Assembly: GCF_020073745.1 (NCBI RefSeq)
Contig: NZ_JAIRAU010000032.1
Span: 1 to 64,000, forward strand
From: Nannocystis pusilla
GTDB lineage: Bacteria > Myxococcota_A > Polyangia > Nannocystales > Nannocystaceae
DNA: 64,000 bases
Reading direction: 5' to 3'
Part shown: positions 36,801-44,935 of the stretch, piece by piece
Layout of the letters: each line of letters opens with the position of its first letter
How positions within the stretch are numbered: the stretch's first letter is position 1
Notes under the pieces: model-generated
Told to the model about the DNA's origin: nothing
The model's input: only the letters and a program-made list of their open reading frames with translations
Databases searched by the model: none
Made by a program: the position numbers and the translations under genes

Positions 36801-36884
36801 CGTCAATTCGAAGGCGGTGGTGAGCGCGGCCATACCGCCGCCGACGATCACGATCCGCTCGGGTTTGCCAAGTCGTAAGTTCAT
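33822..36884 (-). CDS. FAD-dependent oxidoreductase fused to an acetoacetate-decarboxylase-like domain
   Basis: A 1020-residue cytoplasmic protein. Residues 1-700 are an FAD/NAD(P)-binding oxidoreductase of the phytoene-desaturase/amine-oxidase type: dinucleotide fold IVIVGGGMAALTTAFEL near the start and the closing motif LVLCGDWTMNPMNLGCVEGA. Residues from about 720 resemble acetoacetate decarboxylase: GREVLGFPKGQ carries the Schiff-base Lys (Lys833), but the neighbouring Lys that lowers its pKa is Gly here. Such a pairing suggests modification of a keto or polyene lipid; the substrate is unknown. Palindrome pairs lie at 34114, 35271 and 36097. No clear promoter or ribosome site was seen at 36884. 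Confidence 0.8.
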   Translation of the reverse strand: MNLRLGKPERIVIVGGGMAALTTAFELTSRPDWRERYDITVYQMGHRLGGKGASGRNQRRFDRIEEHGLHLFYGFYDNAFSVLRRCYDELARPAGAPLRTLEDAFHPHSLVVFEEQRGGQWHHQPLLFPRNDERPGAGTTTPTPAQLIPKMLTFLLDLFDEQPLLKNPAVTRGDRAALRLLRRGVAGLLGDLGEFLQRPGDGLVVVRRDALLGRLLAFSRWTWRLCAPLLERRPDLRVAWTAVDVTLAMIRGMIADRLVEETAVDWLRLDHQDFRAWLRRHGASDEAIRASTVAGVYAGAYMADQEIGAGTALHWTLRMLYTYRGALFYKMQAGMGDVVFAPLYLVLRARGVRFRFFHRADALRLSTDRRRVEEVVFGRQVAVKGDREYEPLYDVKGLPCWPSEPLHDQLEHGDRLAASGENLEDWGTPWPDAREPLVLRAGRDFDRVLLGIGLGAVPALCAEMIADPGNPRFAAMVRAVKTTHTASAQLWFRGDLASTGWQLPPPVMIPHAMPLDTWADMSHLLPRESFPGHVPAGSCAYLTAAMDDDQEPPVGREEAQGYCARQTARIRRLTEQHLRDSSAHLWPAAQKPGGGLDHRLLVTTDVGADPLDWQHFSPCLNPSDRYVRSIRGSTVHRLDPGASGYDNLVLCGDWTMNPMNLGCVEGATMSGIRAAQVISGEAIALHDDWLATRRPALPPPARERPRYIQRALNESTSPPYEARATAMYAAVLRAEPGRLAALCERHLGLNPARCYLPLGPSVVFYAQHNHALSAVDAPGVVPERDFGFLVPVAVCERRAGRLVPVGVAVYMPYLWVDLGAALLGGREVLGFPKGQARLAFPAAPDGAVELRVDAWLPPARGRGDTWREERLIDASLDGSARSRVRSLADALRSGFDPAWLASRGLDLAGQLRLLRALTLTLRTGGLKMVFLKQYRDAAACDRACYQAIVEAPCTRAGAPRVASQLPGALQLRILRRSGLLSELGLHGEGDDPERARVPALATFYTELDFTIGAADVVWAA

Positions 36885-37179
36885 CGCTCGAGACAGCGGC
36901 GCGCCTCGCCTCGCAGATCATCGCCGTCGCACGCGAGGAAAGTCCGCTGCTCAGCGCGTCGTACTCACCCGATGCGGAGGTTTCACTGGCACGATCGAAA
37001 TTTCTCGCTGCGAGCCGCGATCCGCACCCCGTGCGGGCGCATACGCGCGTCAAGCTCCACATTGAGGGGGTAAGACCTCGTCATTTCGGCACGCAGATGG
37101 GAGTAATCCAGTGAATTTTTGTAGGGGACATCCACTTAATTCTGGGTTCACGCCGGGATGACCCTGGTAGTTTGAGGGC
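36885..37179. other. Divergent intergenic region without a gene
   Basis: These 295 nt between the oxidoreductase and the first propeller lipoprotein contain a locally AT-richer stretch near 37100-37145 (GTGAATTTTTGTAGG) that may be an UP element for the downstream promoter. I see no ORF, RNA gene or 14-nt palindrome pair. Confidence 0.4.
37165..37173 (+). promoter_or_regulatory. Extended -10 of the first propeller lipoprotein gene
   Basis: TGG-TAGTTT ends 6 nt before the ATG at 37180. Confidence 0.45.
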
Positions 37180-38712
37180 ATGCGTGATGTCCGTGTTGTG
37201 ACCTGTCTTTCGGGTCTGGTCGTCTCTCTCTCTGCGGCCGCGTGCGGCGACGACGGCGGGACCTCTGCCTCCGCTTCGGTGACACAAGGGACGGTGTCGA
37301 TGACGATGCCGACGTCGACCGATCCGACGGGGACGGCGACGACGCCGACGACGACCGACGGCGGCACGGCGACCGACACCGCGTCGGGCACCATGGGCGA
37401 CACGCAGGGGCAGACGACGACGGGCACGCCGACGACGGGCACGCCGACGTCGACCGGGCCGACCACCGACGACACGAGCACCGGCACCGGCGTCACCGGC
37501 ACGACCACCACGACGGGCACCACCGATCCGATCGACACCTCGACGAGCACCAGCGGGAACACGACCGATCCGTTCCCGTGCATGCCGGGCGACTCGGGCG
37601 GGATGGGCGACGTCGAGAAGAGCTTCCTCTGGGTCGCCAACTCCGACGAGGGCACGATCTCGAAGGTCGACACGCAGGGGGTCGTGGAGCTGGCGCGCTA
37701 CCGCAGCGGCCCGAACGGCGCCAACTACCTCGACAACCCGTCGCGCACGGCGGTCAGCGTCGACGGCCGCTTCGTGGTCGTCAACAACCGCCAGTCGGGC
37801 TGGGTGACGATGATCGCGGCCAACACCGAGGACTGCGTCGACAAGAACGGCAACGGCATGATCGACACGTCGCAGAGCCCGGGCAACATCCTGCCGTGGG
37901 GCAGCGACGAGTGCATCCGCTGGTCGACGCAGCTGCCGATCCAGGCCGGCAACATCGGCGCCGGGCCGCGCGGGGTGACGTGGACGCCGGGCACGTGGGA
38001 CACGAACCTGTGTCAGTTCGTCGACCCGAAGGTGTGGCTCGGCTACCTGCCGGCGCAGTTCTCGACGGCGCACATGGCCCGCCTCGACGGCGAGACGGGC
38101 GTGATCGAGGAGACGGTGTCGATCCCGAACTGGATCCACGGCTGGGCCGACTACGGGCCGTACGGCGCGGCGCTCGACAAGGACCTCAACGTGTGGTTCA
38201 CCGGCCTGCGCGGCGAGCTGTTCCGCATCAACACGCAGATGGGCAACACGCTCGACCGCTGGCTGCCGCCCGGCGGCGACCAGCTCTACGGCATGACGGT
38301 CGACCCCGACGGCGACCCGTGGTTCGGCAACTGCAGCGGCCCGGTGTCGACGTTCAACCCGATGACGAACCAGTTCACGAGCATCGCCGGGACCAACGCG
38401 TGCCACCGCGGGCTGGCGGCCGACAGGGAGGGCGCGGTGTGGGTCGCCAGCAACGGGCCGTGCGGGGTGGCGCAGATCGACCACGTGACGAACACGCTGA
38501 TCCAGTTCCACACGCTCAACCCGTGCAACACGCCGGTCGGCGTCAGTGTCGACGACGAGGGCTACGTGTGGGTGGTCGACGAGTACCAGGGCGCGTGGAA
38601 GATCGACCCGCTGAACCCGAACATGAAGCAGTTCCTGCCGATCGCCAACGACCACTACACGTACAGCGACATGACCGGCGGGCAGCTCAAGAGCGTCGTC
38701 CTGCCGATGTGA
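37180..38712 (+). CDS. Secreted beta-propeller lipoprotein (tandem paralogue 1)
   Basis: A 510-residue exported protein with signal peptide and lipobox AAAC (Cys22), a Thr/Ser/Gly linker of about 105 residues, then a domain built from repeated blades such as SFLWVANSDEGTISKVD, YGAALDKDLNVWFTGLRGE, GMTVDPDGDPWFGN and GVSVDDEGYVWVVDE. The D-x-x-G-x-V/P-W pattern is that of NHL/SMP-30/Vgb-type propellers. It ends HYTYSDMTGGQLKSVVLPM. The ligand is unknown; a surface adhesin or sugar- or lyase-like role are options. It is about 80% identical by eye over the propeller to the next gene. Confidence 0.78.
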   Translation: MRDVRVVTCLSGLVVSLSAAACGDDGGTSASASVTQGTVSMTMPTSTDPTGTATTPTTTDGGTATDTASGTMGDTQGQTTTGTPTTGTPTSTGPTTDDTSTGTGVTGTTTTTGTTDPIDTSTSTSGNTTDPFPCMPGDSGGMGDVEKSFLWVANSDEGTISKVDTQGVVELARYRSGPNGANYLDNPSRTAVSVDGRFVVVNNRQSGWVTMIAANTEDCVDKNGNGMIDTSQSPGNILPWGSDECIRWSTQLPIQAGNIGAGPRGVTWTPGTWDTNLCQFVDPKVWLGYLPAQFSTAHMARLDGETGVIEETVSIPNWIHGWADYGPYGAALDKDLNVWFTGLRGELFRINTQMGNTLDRWLPPGGDQLYGMTVDPDGDPWFGNCSGPVSTFNPMTNQFTSIAGTNACHRGLAADREGAVWVASNGPCGVAQIDHVTNTLIQFHTLNPCNTPVGVSVDDEGYVWVVDEYQGAWKIDPLNPNMKQFLPIANDHYTYSDMTGGQLKSVVLPM

Positions 38713-38770
38713 GGCGGACGCCCGCACCGGGCCGCGCTGGAGCGCTCGCCGACGCGCCGGCGCGACGCCC

Positions 38771-38820
38771 GGCCGGCCTGCCGGCCTTGCAGACGGTCCC
38801 CTCGGGGGAAGCCTGGTTTT
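38771..38820 (+). terminator. Possible terminator between the paralogues
   Basis: A hairpin GGCCGGC-CT-GCCGGCC (38771-38786) is followed by TCCCC-TCG-GGGGA (38797-38809) and, 7 nt later, TTTT. This is the only gene end here with hairpin plus a T-run. It is weak by E. coli standards. Confidence 0.35.
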
Positions 38821-38846
38821 GGGCGTCGGCGCCCGCTGCTTTGCCG

Positions 38847-38888
38847 GGTGAATCCACCTGATTTTTTGTCGAGTTGACGGGTGGATCC
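38847..38888 (+). promoter_or_regulatory. Inverted GGTGNAT half-sites upstream of paralogue 2
   Basis: GGTGAATCCACC (38847-38858) is followed 21 nt later by GGTGGATCC (38880-38888), giving three related half-sites flanking the -35 region. This could be an operator specific to the second gene; the first paralogue lacks the full arrangement. Confidence 0.35.
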
Positions 38889-38896
38889 GCTACCTT
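38866..38896 (+). promoter_or_regulatory. Promoter of the second propeller lipoprotein gene
   Basis: TTGTCG (38866-38871), 19-nt spacer, TACCTT (38891-38896), then 7 nt to the ATG at 38904. The spacer is long, but the TTTTTT tract just upstream supports a promoter. Confidence 0.5.
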
Positions 38897-38903
38897 GGTG
38901 GGC

Positions 38904-40400
38904 ATGCGAGCCTATCGGTTGTTCCCCTGTCTCTTGGGACTGGTCGTCGCCGGCTGCGGTGACGACAACACCTCCTCCGCCAGCGACACGGCGCAGGCCA
39001 CCTCGGTGACGACGCCGACGTCGACGACCGACACGCCGACGACGACGCCGACGACCAGCGCCAGCGCCACCGACACCGACTCGGGGACCGCGGGCGAGAC
39101 CCAGGGACAGACCAACACCACGTCGACGCCGACGACGTCGACGACGACGACGGACCCGAGCTCGACCACCGATCCCGGCACCGCCACGGCGGTCGATCCG
39201 AGCACGTCGACGACGACGACCACGTCGGGCACGACGAGCACGACGTCGACCACCGGCGACCCGCCCAACTGCATGCCCGGCGACACCCAGGGCATGGGCG
39301 ACATCGAGAAGAGCTTCCTGTGGGTCGCCAACACCGATCAGGGCAGCATCTCGAAGGTCGACACGCAGGGCGTCGTCGAGCTGGCGCGCTACCGCAGCGG
39401 CCCGAGCGGCGGGACCGAGAGCCCGTCGCGCACGGCGGTCAGCGTCGACGGCCGCTTCGTCGTCGTCAACAACCGCGGCACCGGGCGGGTGACGATGATC
39501 GCGGCCAACGTCGACGACTGCAAGGACAAGAACAACAACGGGATGATCGAGACGTCGCAGACGAAGGACGACCTCCTCGCCTGGGACGCCGACGAGTGCG
39601 TGCTGTGGTCGAGCGTCCTGCCGTTCAACGGCCAGATCGGCGGCGGCCCGCGCGGCGTGACCTGGACGCCCGGGACGTGGGACATGAACCTCTGTCAGTT
39701 CGTCGACCCGAAGGTGTGGGTCGGCTACTTGCCGGTGCAGGGCGGGACGGCGCACATGGTCCGCTTCGACGGCATGACCGGCGTGGCCGAGGAGACCGTC
39801 ACGATCCCCAACTGGTTCATCGGCGACACCTCGTGGGGCCCGTACGGCGCCGCGCTCGACAAGAACCTCGACGTGTGGTTCACCGGCCTGCGCGGCGAGC
39901 TGTTCCGCCTCAACACCGCGCAGAACCCGGTGACGGTCGACCGCTGGGCCCCGCCGTTCAACCTGCAGTTCTACGGCATGACCGTCGACCCCGACGGCGA
40001 CCCGTGGTTCGGCGGCAACTGCGGCCCGGTGTCGACGTTCGACCCGGTGACGCAGCAGTTCATCTCGGTCCCGGGCACCGAGGCCGGCTGCTACCGCGGG
40101 ATCGGGGCCGACAAGGACGGCCACGTGTGGGCCGCCGACAACGGCACGTGCGGGGTCGTCCAGATCGATCACGTGACGAACACGATGATCCAGTTCCACA
40201 CCCTCAACCCGTGCTCGACGCCGGTGGGCGTCAGCGTCGACGACGAGGGCTTCGTGTGGATCGTCGACGAGTGGCAGGGCGCGTGGAAGATCGACCCGCT
40301 CAACCCGGTGAACAAGCAGTTCCTGCCGATCGCCAACGAGCACTACACGTACAGCGACATGACCGGCGGACAGCTCAAGAGCGTGGTCATCCCGATGTGA
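38904..40400 (+). CDS. Secreted beta-propeller lipoprotein (tandem paralogue 2)
   Basis: A 498-residue paralogue of the preceding gene: lipobox VAGC (Cys18), a Thr/Ser-rich stalk, and the same blades (SFLWVANTDQGSISKVD, YGAALDKNLDVWFTGL, GVSVDDEGFVWIVDE) ending HYTYSDMTGGQLKSVVIPM. The stalk has diverged fastest. The pair arose by tandem duplication, but each copy has its own promoter, so they may be expressed under different conditions. It converges on the large kinase gene across a perfect hairpin. Confidence 0.78.
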   Translation: MRAYRLFPCLLGLVVAGCGDDNTSSASDTAQATSVTTPTSTTDTPTTTPTTSASATDTDSGTAGETQGQTNTTSTPTTSTTTTDPSSTTDPGTATAVDPSTSTTTTTSGTTSTTSTTGDPPNCMPGDTQGMGDIEKSFLWVANTDQGSISKVDTQGVVELARYRSGPSGGTESPSRTAVSVDGRFVVVNNRGTGRVTMIAANVDDCKDKNNNGMIETSQTKDDLLAWDADECVLWSSVLPFNGQIGGGPRGVTWTPGTWDMNLCQFVDPKVWVGYLPVQGGTAHMVRFDGMTGVAEETVTIPNWFIGDTSWGPYGAALDKNLDVWFTGLRGELFRLNTAQNPVTVDRWAPPFNLQFYGMTVDPDGDPWFGGNCGPVSTFDPVTQQFISVPGTEAGCYRGIGADKDGHVWAADNGTCGVVQIDHVTNTMIQFHTLNPCSTPVGVSVDDEGFVWIVDEWQGAWKIDPLNPVNKQFLPIANEHYTYSDMTGGQLKSVVIPM

Positions 40401-40422
40401 GGCGCACGCGCGGCGGCCGGCG

Positions 40423-40450
40423 GGTGACATGTCCGAAGGGACATGTCACC
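40423..40450. repeat. Perfect 12-bp hairpin of the palindrome family in a convergent gap
   Basis: Arms GGTGACATGTCC and its exact complement flank the loop GAAG. Cores (CATG) are at 40428 and 40442, 14 nt apart. It is the longest perfect palindrome in the window and fills the 60-nt gap between converging stops, so a bidirectional terminator role is plausible. Confidence 0.85.
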
Positions 40451-40460
40451 TCGCCCGCGC

Positions 40461-43400
40461 TCACGCCTCGCCGAGGATCTCGCGCACCTTGGCCTGGGCG
40501 AGGTAGCCGCGGCGCAGCTCCTCGTCGCGCAGGCCCTCGAGGCGGGCGCGCACGGCCGCGGCGGCGTCGGCCAGCAGGGCGGCCGACTCGGCCGGGCGCA
40601 CGTCGGCCAGCAGGTGGCCGAGGTGGTGGATCGACAGCACGCCGTCGATCGGCGCCGCGCCGGCGCGGACCAGCGCGACCGCCTCCTCCTCGAGCGAGCG
40701 CGCGGCCGCGAGGTCACCTGCTCGTTCGGACAGGCGCGAAAGGACATGTAGCGCGCGACAGGTGGCGGTGCGCAGGCCGAGGCCGCGGGCCCGGGCGAGC
40801 ACGGCCTCGGCCAGCGCGCGGGCCTCGTCGAGGTCGGGCGGGTTGCCGTCGAGCAGGGCGCGGGCCAGGCGGGCGCGGGCGCGCAGCTCGGTGCGGGCGT
40901 CGCCGCGGGCCGCGGCCATGTCGGCGGCGTCGAGCAGGAGGGCGCGCGCGGCCTTGACGTCGCCGTGCTCGGCCGAGACCTCGCCGAGGTTGACGACGAC
41001 CTCGACGAGCAGGCCCGGGTGACCGATCGCCTCGTGCAGCTCGAGCGCCTTGCGGAGGTAGCGCTCGGCGCGGCGGTAGAGGCCGATCGCGGTGTAGACG
41101 ATGCCGAGGTTGGCCAGCTTGGTGCCGGTGGCGGCGCGGTCGCCGAGGTCGCGGTCGACCTGCAGCGCGGCGCGGAAGTAGTCGACCGCCTCCTGGTAGC
41201 GGGTGCCGCGGCCGGCGACCTCGCCGAGGCTGTTGAGCGCCTCGCCCTCGAGCCGCAAGAGGCCTGTCTTTTGGGCCAGGTGGAGCGTGGCCTCGAAGTT
41301 GACGACGGCCTCGGCGAGCCGGCCCTGGGCCAGCTGGGCCCGGCCGAGCGCGGCGTGCAGGCGGCAGCGCTGGGGCGCGGCCTCGGGCGGGCAGTGGGCC
41401 AGGCCGGCGGCCGCGAGCCGTTCGGCCTCCTCGGGCCGGTCGCGCGCGAGCATCAGCGCCGAGCCGAGCTCGCCGACGGCGGCGCGGTGCGGATCGGCGT
41501 CGGGCAGCGCCTCGGTCTGCCGGGCCAGGCGCGGGAACAGTTGCTCGGCGCGCTGGATCCGCCCGCAGTCGAGGTAGAAGCGGAGCAGGCGGCCGAGCGC
41601 GAGCACCTCGCGCTCGGTGTCGCCGAGCGCGAGCCGCAGGATCGCCCGCAGATCGGCGCCCTGAGCCCGCCGGCGGCCCCACGCGGCCAGGATCGTCTCG
41701 CGCTCGCGCAGCGCGTCCCAGGCCCGCGGGTCGCTGTCGACGCGCATCGATCGCAGCGCCAGCGACAGGTAGTAGTAGGCCTCGACGTTGCCGGCGACGT
41801 CGCGGGCGAACCGGGCGGCGCGCAGGGCCGGCTCGATCGCGGCCTCGGGGCGGCGCGCCTGGGCCCAGTGGTCGGCGATGGGGCCGTCGTCGCGGCCGGG
41901 CTGGTAGTCGGCGCGGGCGCTCTTCAGCTCGGCGGCGCGCGCGTGCAGGCTCTCGCATGTCCCCGGGGCCAGGTTGGTGCGGGCCACCTCGTGCAGGCTG
42001 AGCGTGGCGAACCGCGCGGCCGGCGGGGCGCCGGCGGGCAGGGGCGGGCGCTCGAGCACGCCGGCGTCGACCAGCGCCGCCAGCGGCGCGGTCAAATCGG
42101 CGAGCGGGCGCTCCATCAGGGCCGCGAGCTCACCTGTCCGAAAGGTCAGCCCGAGCACGGCCGCGCCGTCGACCAGGGCGCGCGCCTCGGGGTCGAGCGC
42201 GTCGAGGCGGGCCAGCAGCGCGTCCTCGACGCTCGGCGGGACCTCGATGCGAGCGCCGCGCTGGTGGACCCGCCACAGCCTGCCGTCCTCGCCGGGGCCG
42301 ACCACGCCGCGGCGCAGCAGGTCGGCCAGGGTCTCCTCGATGAACAGCGGGTTACCGCCGGTGCGCGCGACGATCGCCGCCGCCAGCTCCTCGGCCTCGG
42401 CCGGGTCGTCGAAGCGGCGCACCACCAGCTCGCGGCGGGCGTGCTCGTCGAGCTCGCGCAGCTCGATGGCGTGGACCCGCGGCAGCGCCCGCAGCTCGTC
42501 GGCGCGCGGGCCGGGCCGGGCGGTGGTGATGCCCATCAGCGGCAGGCTGTGCGGCTCGCGCAGCCACTCGTGCAGCAGGCTGACGCTGTGGGCGTCGACG
42601 TAGTGGAGGTCCTCGACGACCACCAGCACCGGGCGGCGCTGGGCCAGAGCGCGGATCAGGCGGCGGATCGGCCGCCACAGCCGCTCGCGGCGCGACTGCG
42701 GATCGGTGACCGCTTCGCTGACCGATCGAGCATGTGCTTCGGTACCTGTCCCCGGGGACACGCCGAGCGCGCGCGCCAGGGTCTGCGCCAGCTGGCCGGC
42801 GCCGACCACCCGCTCGCCGACCAGGCGCGACTCGATGTCGGCCGCGCTCGTCTCCGGGCCGATGTCGAGGAACTGGCGCAGCATCTCGTGGAACACCCCG
42901 AGCGGGACGTTGCGCCGGCGCCACTGGCCGCGCGCGCGCAGGACCACGCAGCCGCCGCGGGGCAGGGCCGAGAGGAAGCGGTCGAGCAGGGCGCGCTTGC
43001 CGATCCCGGGCCCACCGCACACCAGCACGGCGCGGGCGACCCGGGTGCGGATCGCCTCGGCGAAGCTGTCGCGCAGCAGCTTGAGCTCGAGCTCGCGGCC
43101 GTACAGCGGCTGGCGCCCGCCGGCGGTGACGAGCCGCGGCGCGACCACCGGCCCGATCAGCGGCACCGCGTGGGCCAGCGCGCTGGCCCACGGCGGCAGC
43201 ACGCCGCCGGTCAGCTCGACCGCGCGCCGCGGCCGGGCCGCCTCGACCGCGCGCGGCGGCCCGAATTGCCAGCCCGAGGCCAGCCGCGCCGCCAGGTCGC
43301 CGGCGACCAGCACGGGCCCGTCGAGCACGCCGTCGGCCATGGCTTGCAGGTGGCGCCGCAGGTCGTGTCCGACCTCGACGGTCGGCATGCCCTCGGGGAC

Positions 43401-44717
43401 ATGTCGGATCGGCAAGGGCGCTGCGGCCAGGACGACGCCGATCTGGTGGCCCGGCGCGGCCTCGCTGGCCGCCTCGCGCAGGGCCAGCGCGGCCCGCAGC
43501 GCCGCCTCGTCGACGTCGCCGGCGTCGAGCACCGCGCCGAACACCATCATGAGCCCGCGCGAGCCGAGCTCGCACACCTGGGCGTCGCGCTTGTAGGCGA
43601 TGTCGCGGGCCAGAGCGTGGAAGCGGGCCGGCTCGGCCGGGACCTCGACGCCCGGCGCGGGCGCCAGCGCGGCCTTCAGCAGCACGACCCGGCGCACCTC
43701 CGGCCGCGGCGGCGCGTGCAGCTGCGACTGCGAGCCCTCGATCTCGCGCGTGACGTCGGACTCGCCCGAGGCGCGGGCGAACAGCGGGTCGGGCACGCGC
43801 GCGGCGACGAAGGCCGACAGCACCTCGTCGTCGACGACCGGATCGGCGCGGTGGAGGAACGCCGAGAGCGCGCCCTGCAGCGCGCGCGCGCTGTCCCAGC
43901 GCTCGTTCGGCTCGCGCGCGAGGGCGCGGTCGACCACCGCGGCCAGCTCCTCCGGCACCTGCGGGGCGACCCGACGCAGCGGAGGCAGCGGGCGCGTGCG
44001 GACCTGCTCGAGCGCGGCCATGCGGTCGCTGTCGCGGAACACCAGCTCGCCGATCAGGAGCTCGTAGAGCACCACGCCGAGCGAGTAGATGTCGGAACGG
44101 GCGTCGAGCGGCCAGCCGTGGGCCTGCTCGGGCGACATGTACGCGATCTTGCCCTGGATCGTGCTGTCCTCGTCGCCGTGCCCGCGCGCCCGCGCGGCCG
44201 TGCGGGCGATGCCGAAGTCGAGGATCTTCACCGTGCCCGCGAGGCTGAGCATGATGTTGTGCGGGCTGATGTCGCGGTGGACGATCGCCAGCGGGCGGCC
44301 GAAGTCGTCGCGCTTGGCGTGCGCGTAGGCCAGGCCGGCCGCGACCTGATGGGCGATGTACGCGGCGATGACGATCGGCACGCGCTCGCCTCGCTGGCCG
44401 ACCAGCCGCACCAGGCGCATGAGGTCGACGCCCTCGACCAATTCCATCGCCAGGTAGAAGGCGCCGCCGACGCGGCCGAAGTCGAAGACCTGGACGATGT
44501 TGGCGTGGTTGAGGCCGAGGGCCACCTCGGCCTCGGCGACGAACATCCGCATGAACTCGGGCTGGTCGGCGACGTCGCTGCGGATCTTCTTGATGACGAC
44601 GCGCTTCTTCAGGCCCTCGGCGACGCCGACCTCGGCGAGGAAGACGTCGGCCATGCCGCCCTCGCCGATCCGCTGGATCAGCGTGTAACGACCGAAGATC
44701 TGCGGCGTCATGGGCAC
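40461..44717 (-). CDS. Multidomain Ser/Thr kinase with cyclase-like, ATPase and TPR domains
   Basis: A 1418-residue soluble protein. The kinase domain (about 10-290) has IGEGGMADVF, VVIKKI, HRDISPHN (Asp149) and DFG (Asp167). Residues 340-500 look like a degenerate class III cyclase fold (LMMVFGAVLDAGDVDEAAL, GPVLVAGDLAARLA). An AAA/STAND ATPase follows: P-loop GGPGIGKR (568-575, Arg where Ser/Thr is usual) and Walker B VLVVVEDLHYVD (698-709). About 450 residues of TPR repeats end the protein. The layout is that of PknK-type signalling hubs. The GTG start has TGC-TACACT 10 nt upstream. At least six palindrome loci, including arrays at 40717 and 42731, lie in the gene. Confidence 0.88.
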   Translation of the reverse strand: MPMTPQIFGRYTLIQRIGEGGMADVFLAEVGVAEGLKKRVVIKKIRSDVADQPEFMRMFVAEAEVALGLNHANIVQVFDFGRVGGAFYLAMELVEGVDLMRLVRLVGQRGERVPIVIAAYIAHQVAAGLAYAHAKRDDFGRPLAIVHRDISPHNIMLSLAGTVKILDFGIARTAARARGHGDEDSTIQGKIAYMSPEQAHGWPLDARSDIYSLGVVLYELLIGELVFRDSDRMAALEQVRTRPLPPLRRVAPQVPEELAAVVDRALAREPNERWDSARALQGALSAFLHRADPVVDDEVLSAFVAARVPDPLFARASGESDVTREIEGSQSQLHAPPRPEVRRVVLLKAALAPAPGVEVPAEPARFHALARDIAYKRDAQVCELGSRGLMMVFGAVLDAGDVDEAALRAALALREAASEAAPGHQIGVVLAAAPLPIRHVPEGMPTVEVGHDLRRHLQAMADGVLDGPVLVAGDLAARLASGWQFGPPRAVEAARPRRAVELTGGVLPPWASALAHAVPLIGPVVAPRLVTAGGRQPLYGRELELKLLRDSFAEAIRTRVARAVLVCGGPGIGKRALLDRFLSALPRGGCVVLRARGQWRRRNVPLGVFHEMLRQFLDIGPETSAADIESRLVGERVVGAGQLAQTLARALGVSPGTGTEAHARSVSEAVTDPQSRRERLWRPIRRLIRALAQRRPVLVVVEDLHYVDAHSVSLLHEWLREPHSLPLMGITTARPGPRADELRALPRVHAIELRELDEHARRELVVRRFDDPAEAEELAAAIVARTGGNPLFIEETLADLLRRGVVGPGEDGRLWRVHQRGARIEVPPSVEDALLARLDALDPEARALVDGAAVLGLTFRTGELAALMERPLADLTAPLAALVDAGVLERPPLPAGAPPAARFATLSLHEVARTNLAPGTCESLHARAAELKSARADYQPGRDDGPIADHWAQARRPEAAIEPALRAARFARDVAGNVEAYYYLSLALRSMRVDSDPRAWDALRERETILAAWGRRRAQGADLRAILRLALGDTEREVLALGRLLRFYLDCGRIQRAEQLFPRLARQTEALPDADPHRAAVGELGSALMLARDRPEEAERLAAAGLAHCPPEAAPQRCRLHAALGRAQLAQGRLAEAVVNFEATLHLAQKTGLLRLEGEALNSLGEVAGRGTRYQEAVDYFRAALQVDRDLGDRAATGTKLANLGIVYTAIGLYRRAERYLRKALELHEAIGHPGLLVEVVVNLGEVSAEHGDVKAARALLLDAADMAAARGDARTELRARARLARALLDGNPPDLDEARALAEAVLARARGLGLRTATCRALHVLSRLSERAGDLAAARSLEEEAVALVRAGAAPIDGVLSIHHLGHLLADVRPAESAALLADAAAAVRARLEGLRDEELRRGYLAQAKVREILGEA
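40717..40772. repeat. 14-nt palindrome array (4 units) inside the large kinase gene
   Basis: Cores CCTG, CAGG, CATG and CAGG at 40717, 40731, 40745 and 40759, exactly 14 nt apart, coding for part of a TPR segment. Confidence 0.65.
42731..42772. repeat. 14-nt palindrome array (3 units) inside the large kinase gene
   Basis: Cores CATG, CCTG and CACG at 42731, 42745 and 42759; the last two frame the perfect palindrome TGTCCCCGGGGACA. It lies between the ATPase P-loop and Walker B, in a Thr/Gly-rich loop. Confidence 0.65.
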
Positions 44718-44727
44718 GAGCGCGCGC

Positions 44728-44736
44728 AGTGTAGCA
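44728..44736 (-). promoter_or_regulatory. Extended -10 of the large kinase gene
   Basis: TGC-TACACT on the minus strand ends 10 nt before the GTG at 44717 and 16 nt before the alternative ATG at 44711. Confidence 0.45.
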
Positions 44737-44887
44737 GTCCGCCACTTTCCCCCGGCGCGCCGGGCCCGTGAGACTTGCGGGCGCAGGCGGGTTCGCGCGC
44801 CGGATCACGGCCGCGCATGGAGGACTGTGTCGGCGGGGCGAGCACGCTGTCGGTGCGCCCGGCCGGCCGCTCCCTCGCTCGGACGAG

Positions 44888-44910
44888 GAGCGGCCCGCGA
44901 AGGGCCGCTC
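44888..44910 (-). terminator. Hairpin behind frmA
   Basis: A 9-bp perfect stem (GAGCGGCCC/GGGCCGCTC) with loop GCGAA starts 26 nt past the frmA stop. There is no T-run, so it may be a processing or REP-like element instead. It is not a member of the 14-nt family. Confidence 0.45.
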
Positions 44911-44935
44911 GCGGCGATTCGGCGCGCGGGCGCGG

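Noticed and set aside
40965..44771. A 1268-codon plus-strand open frame opposite the large kinase gene, and similar frames of about 1000-1350 codons opposite the FAD fusion, the DUF3857 genes and lon
   Set aside because: In DNA this GC-rich, antisense frames stay open by chance. Their products are Arg/Ala/Gly/His-rich without domains, while the opposite strand encodes recognised proteins.
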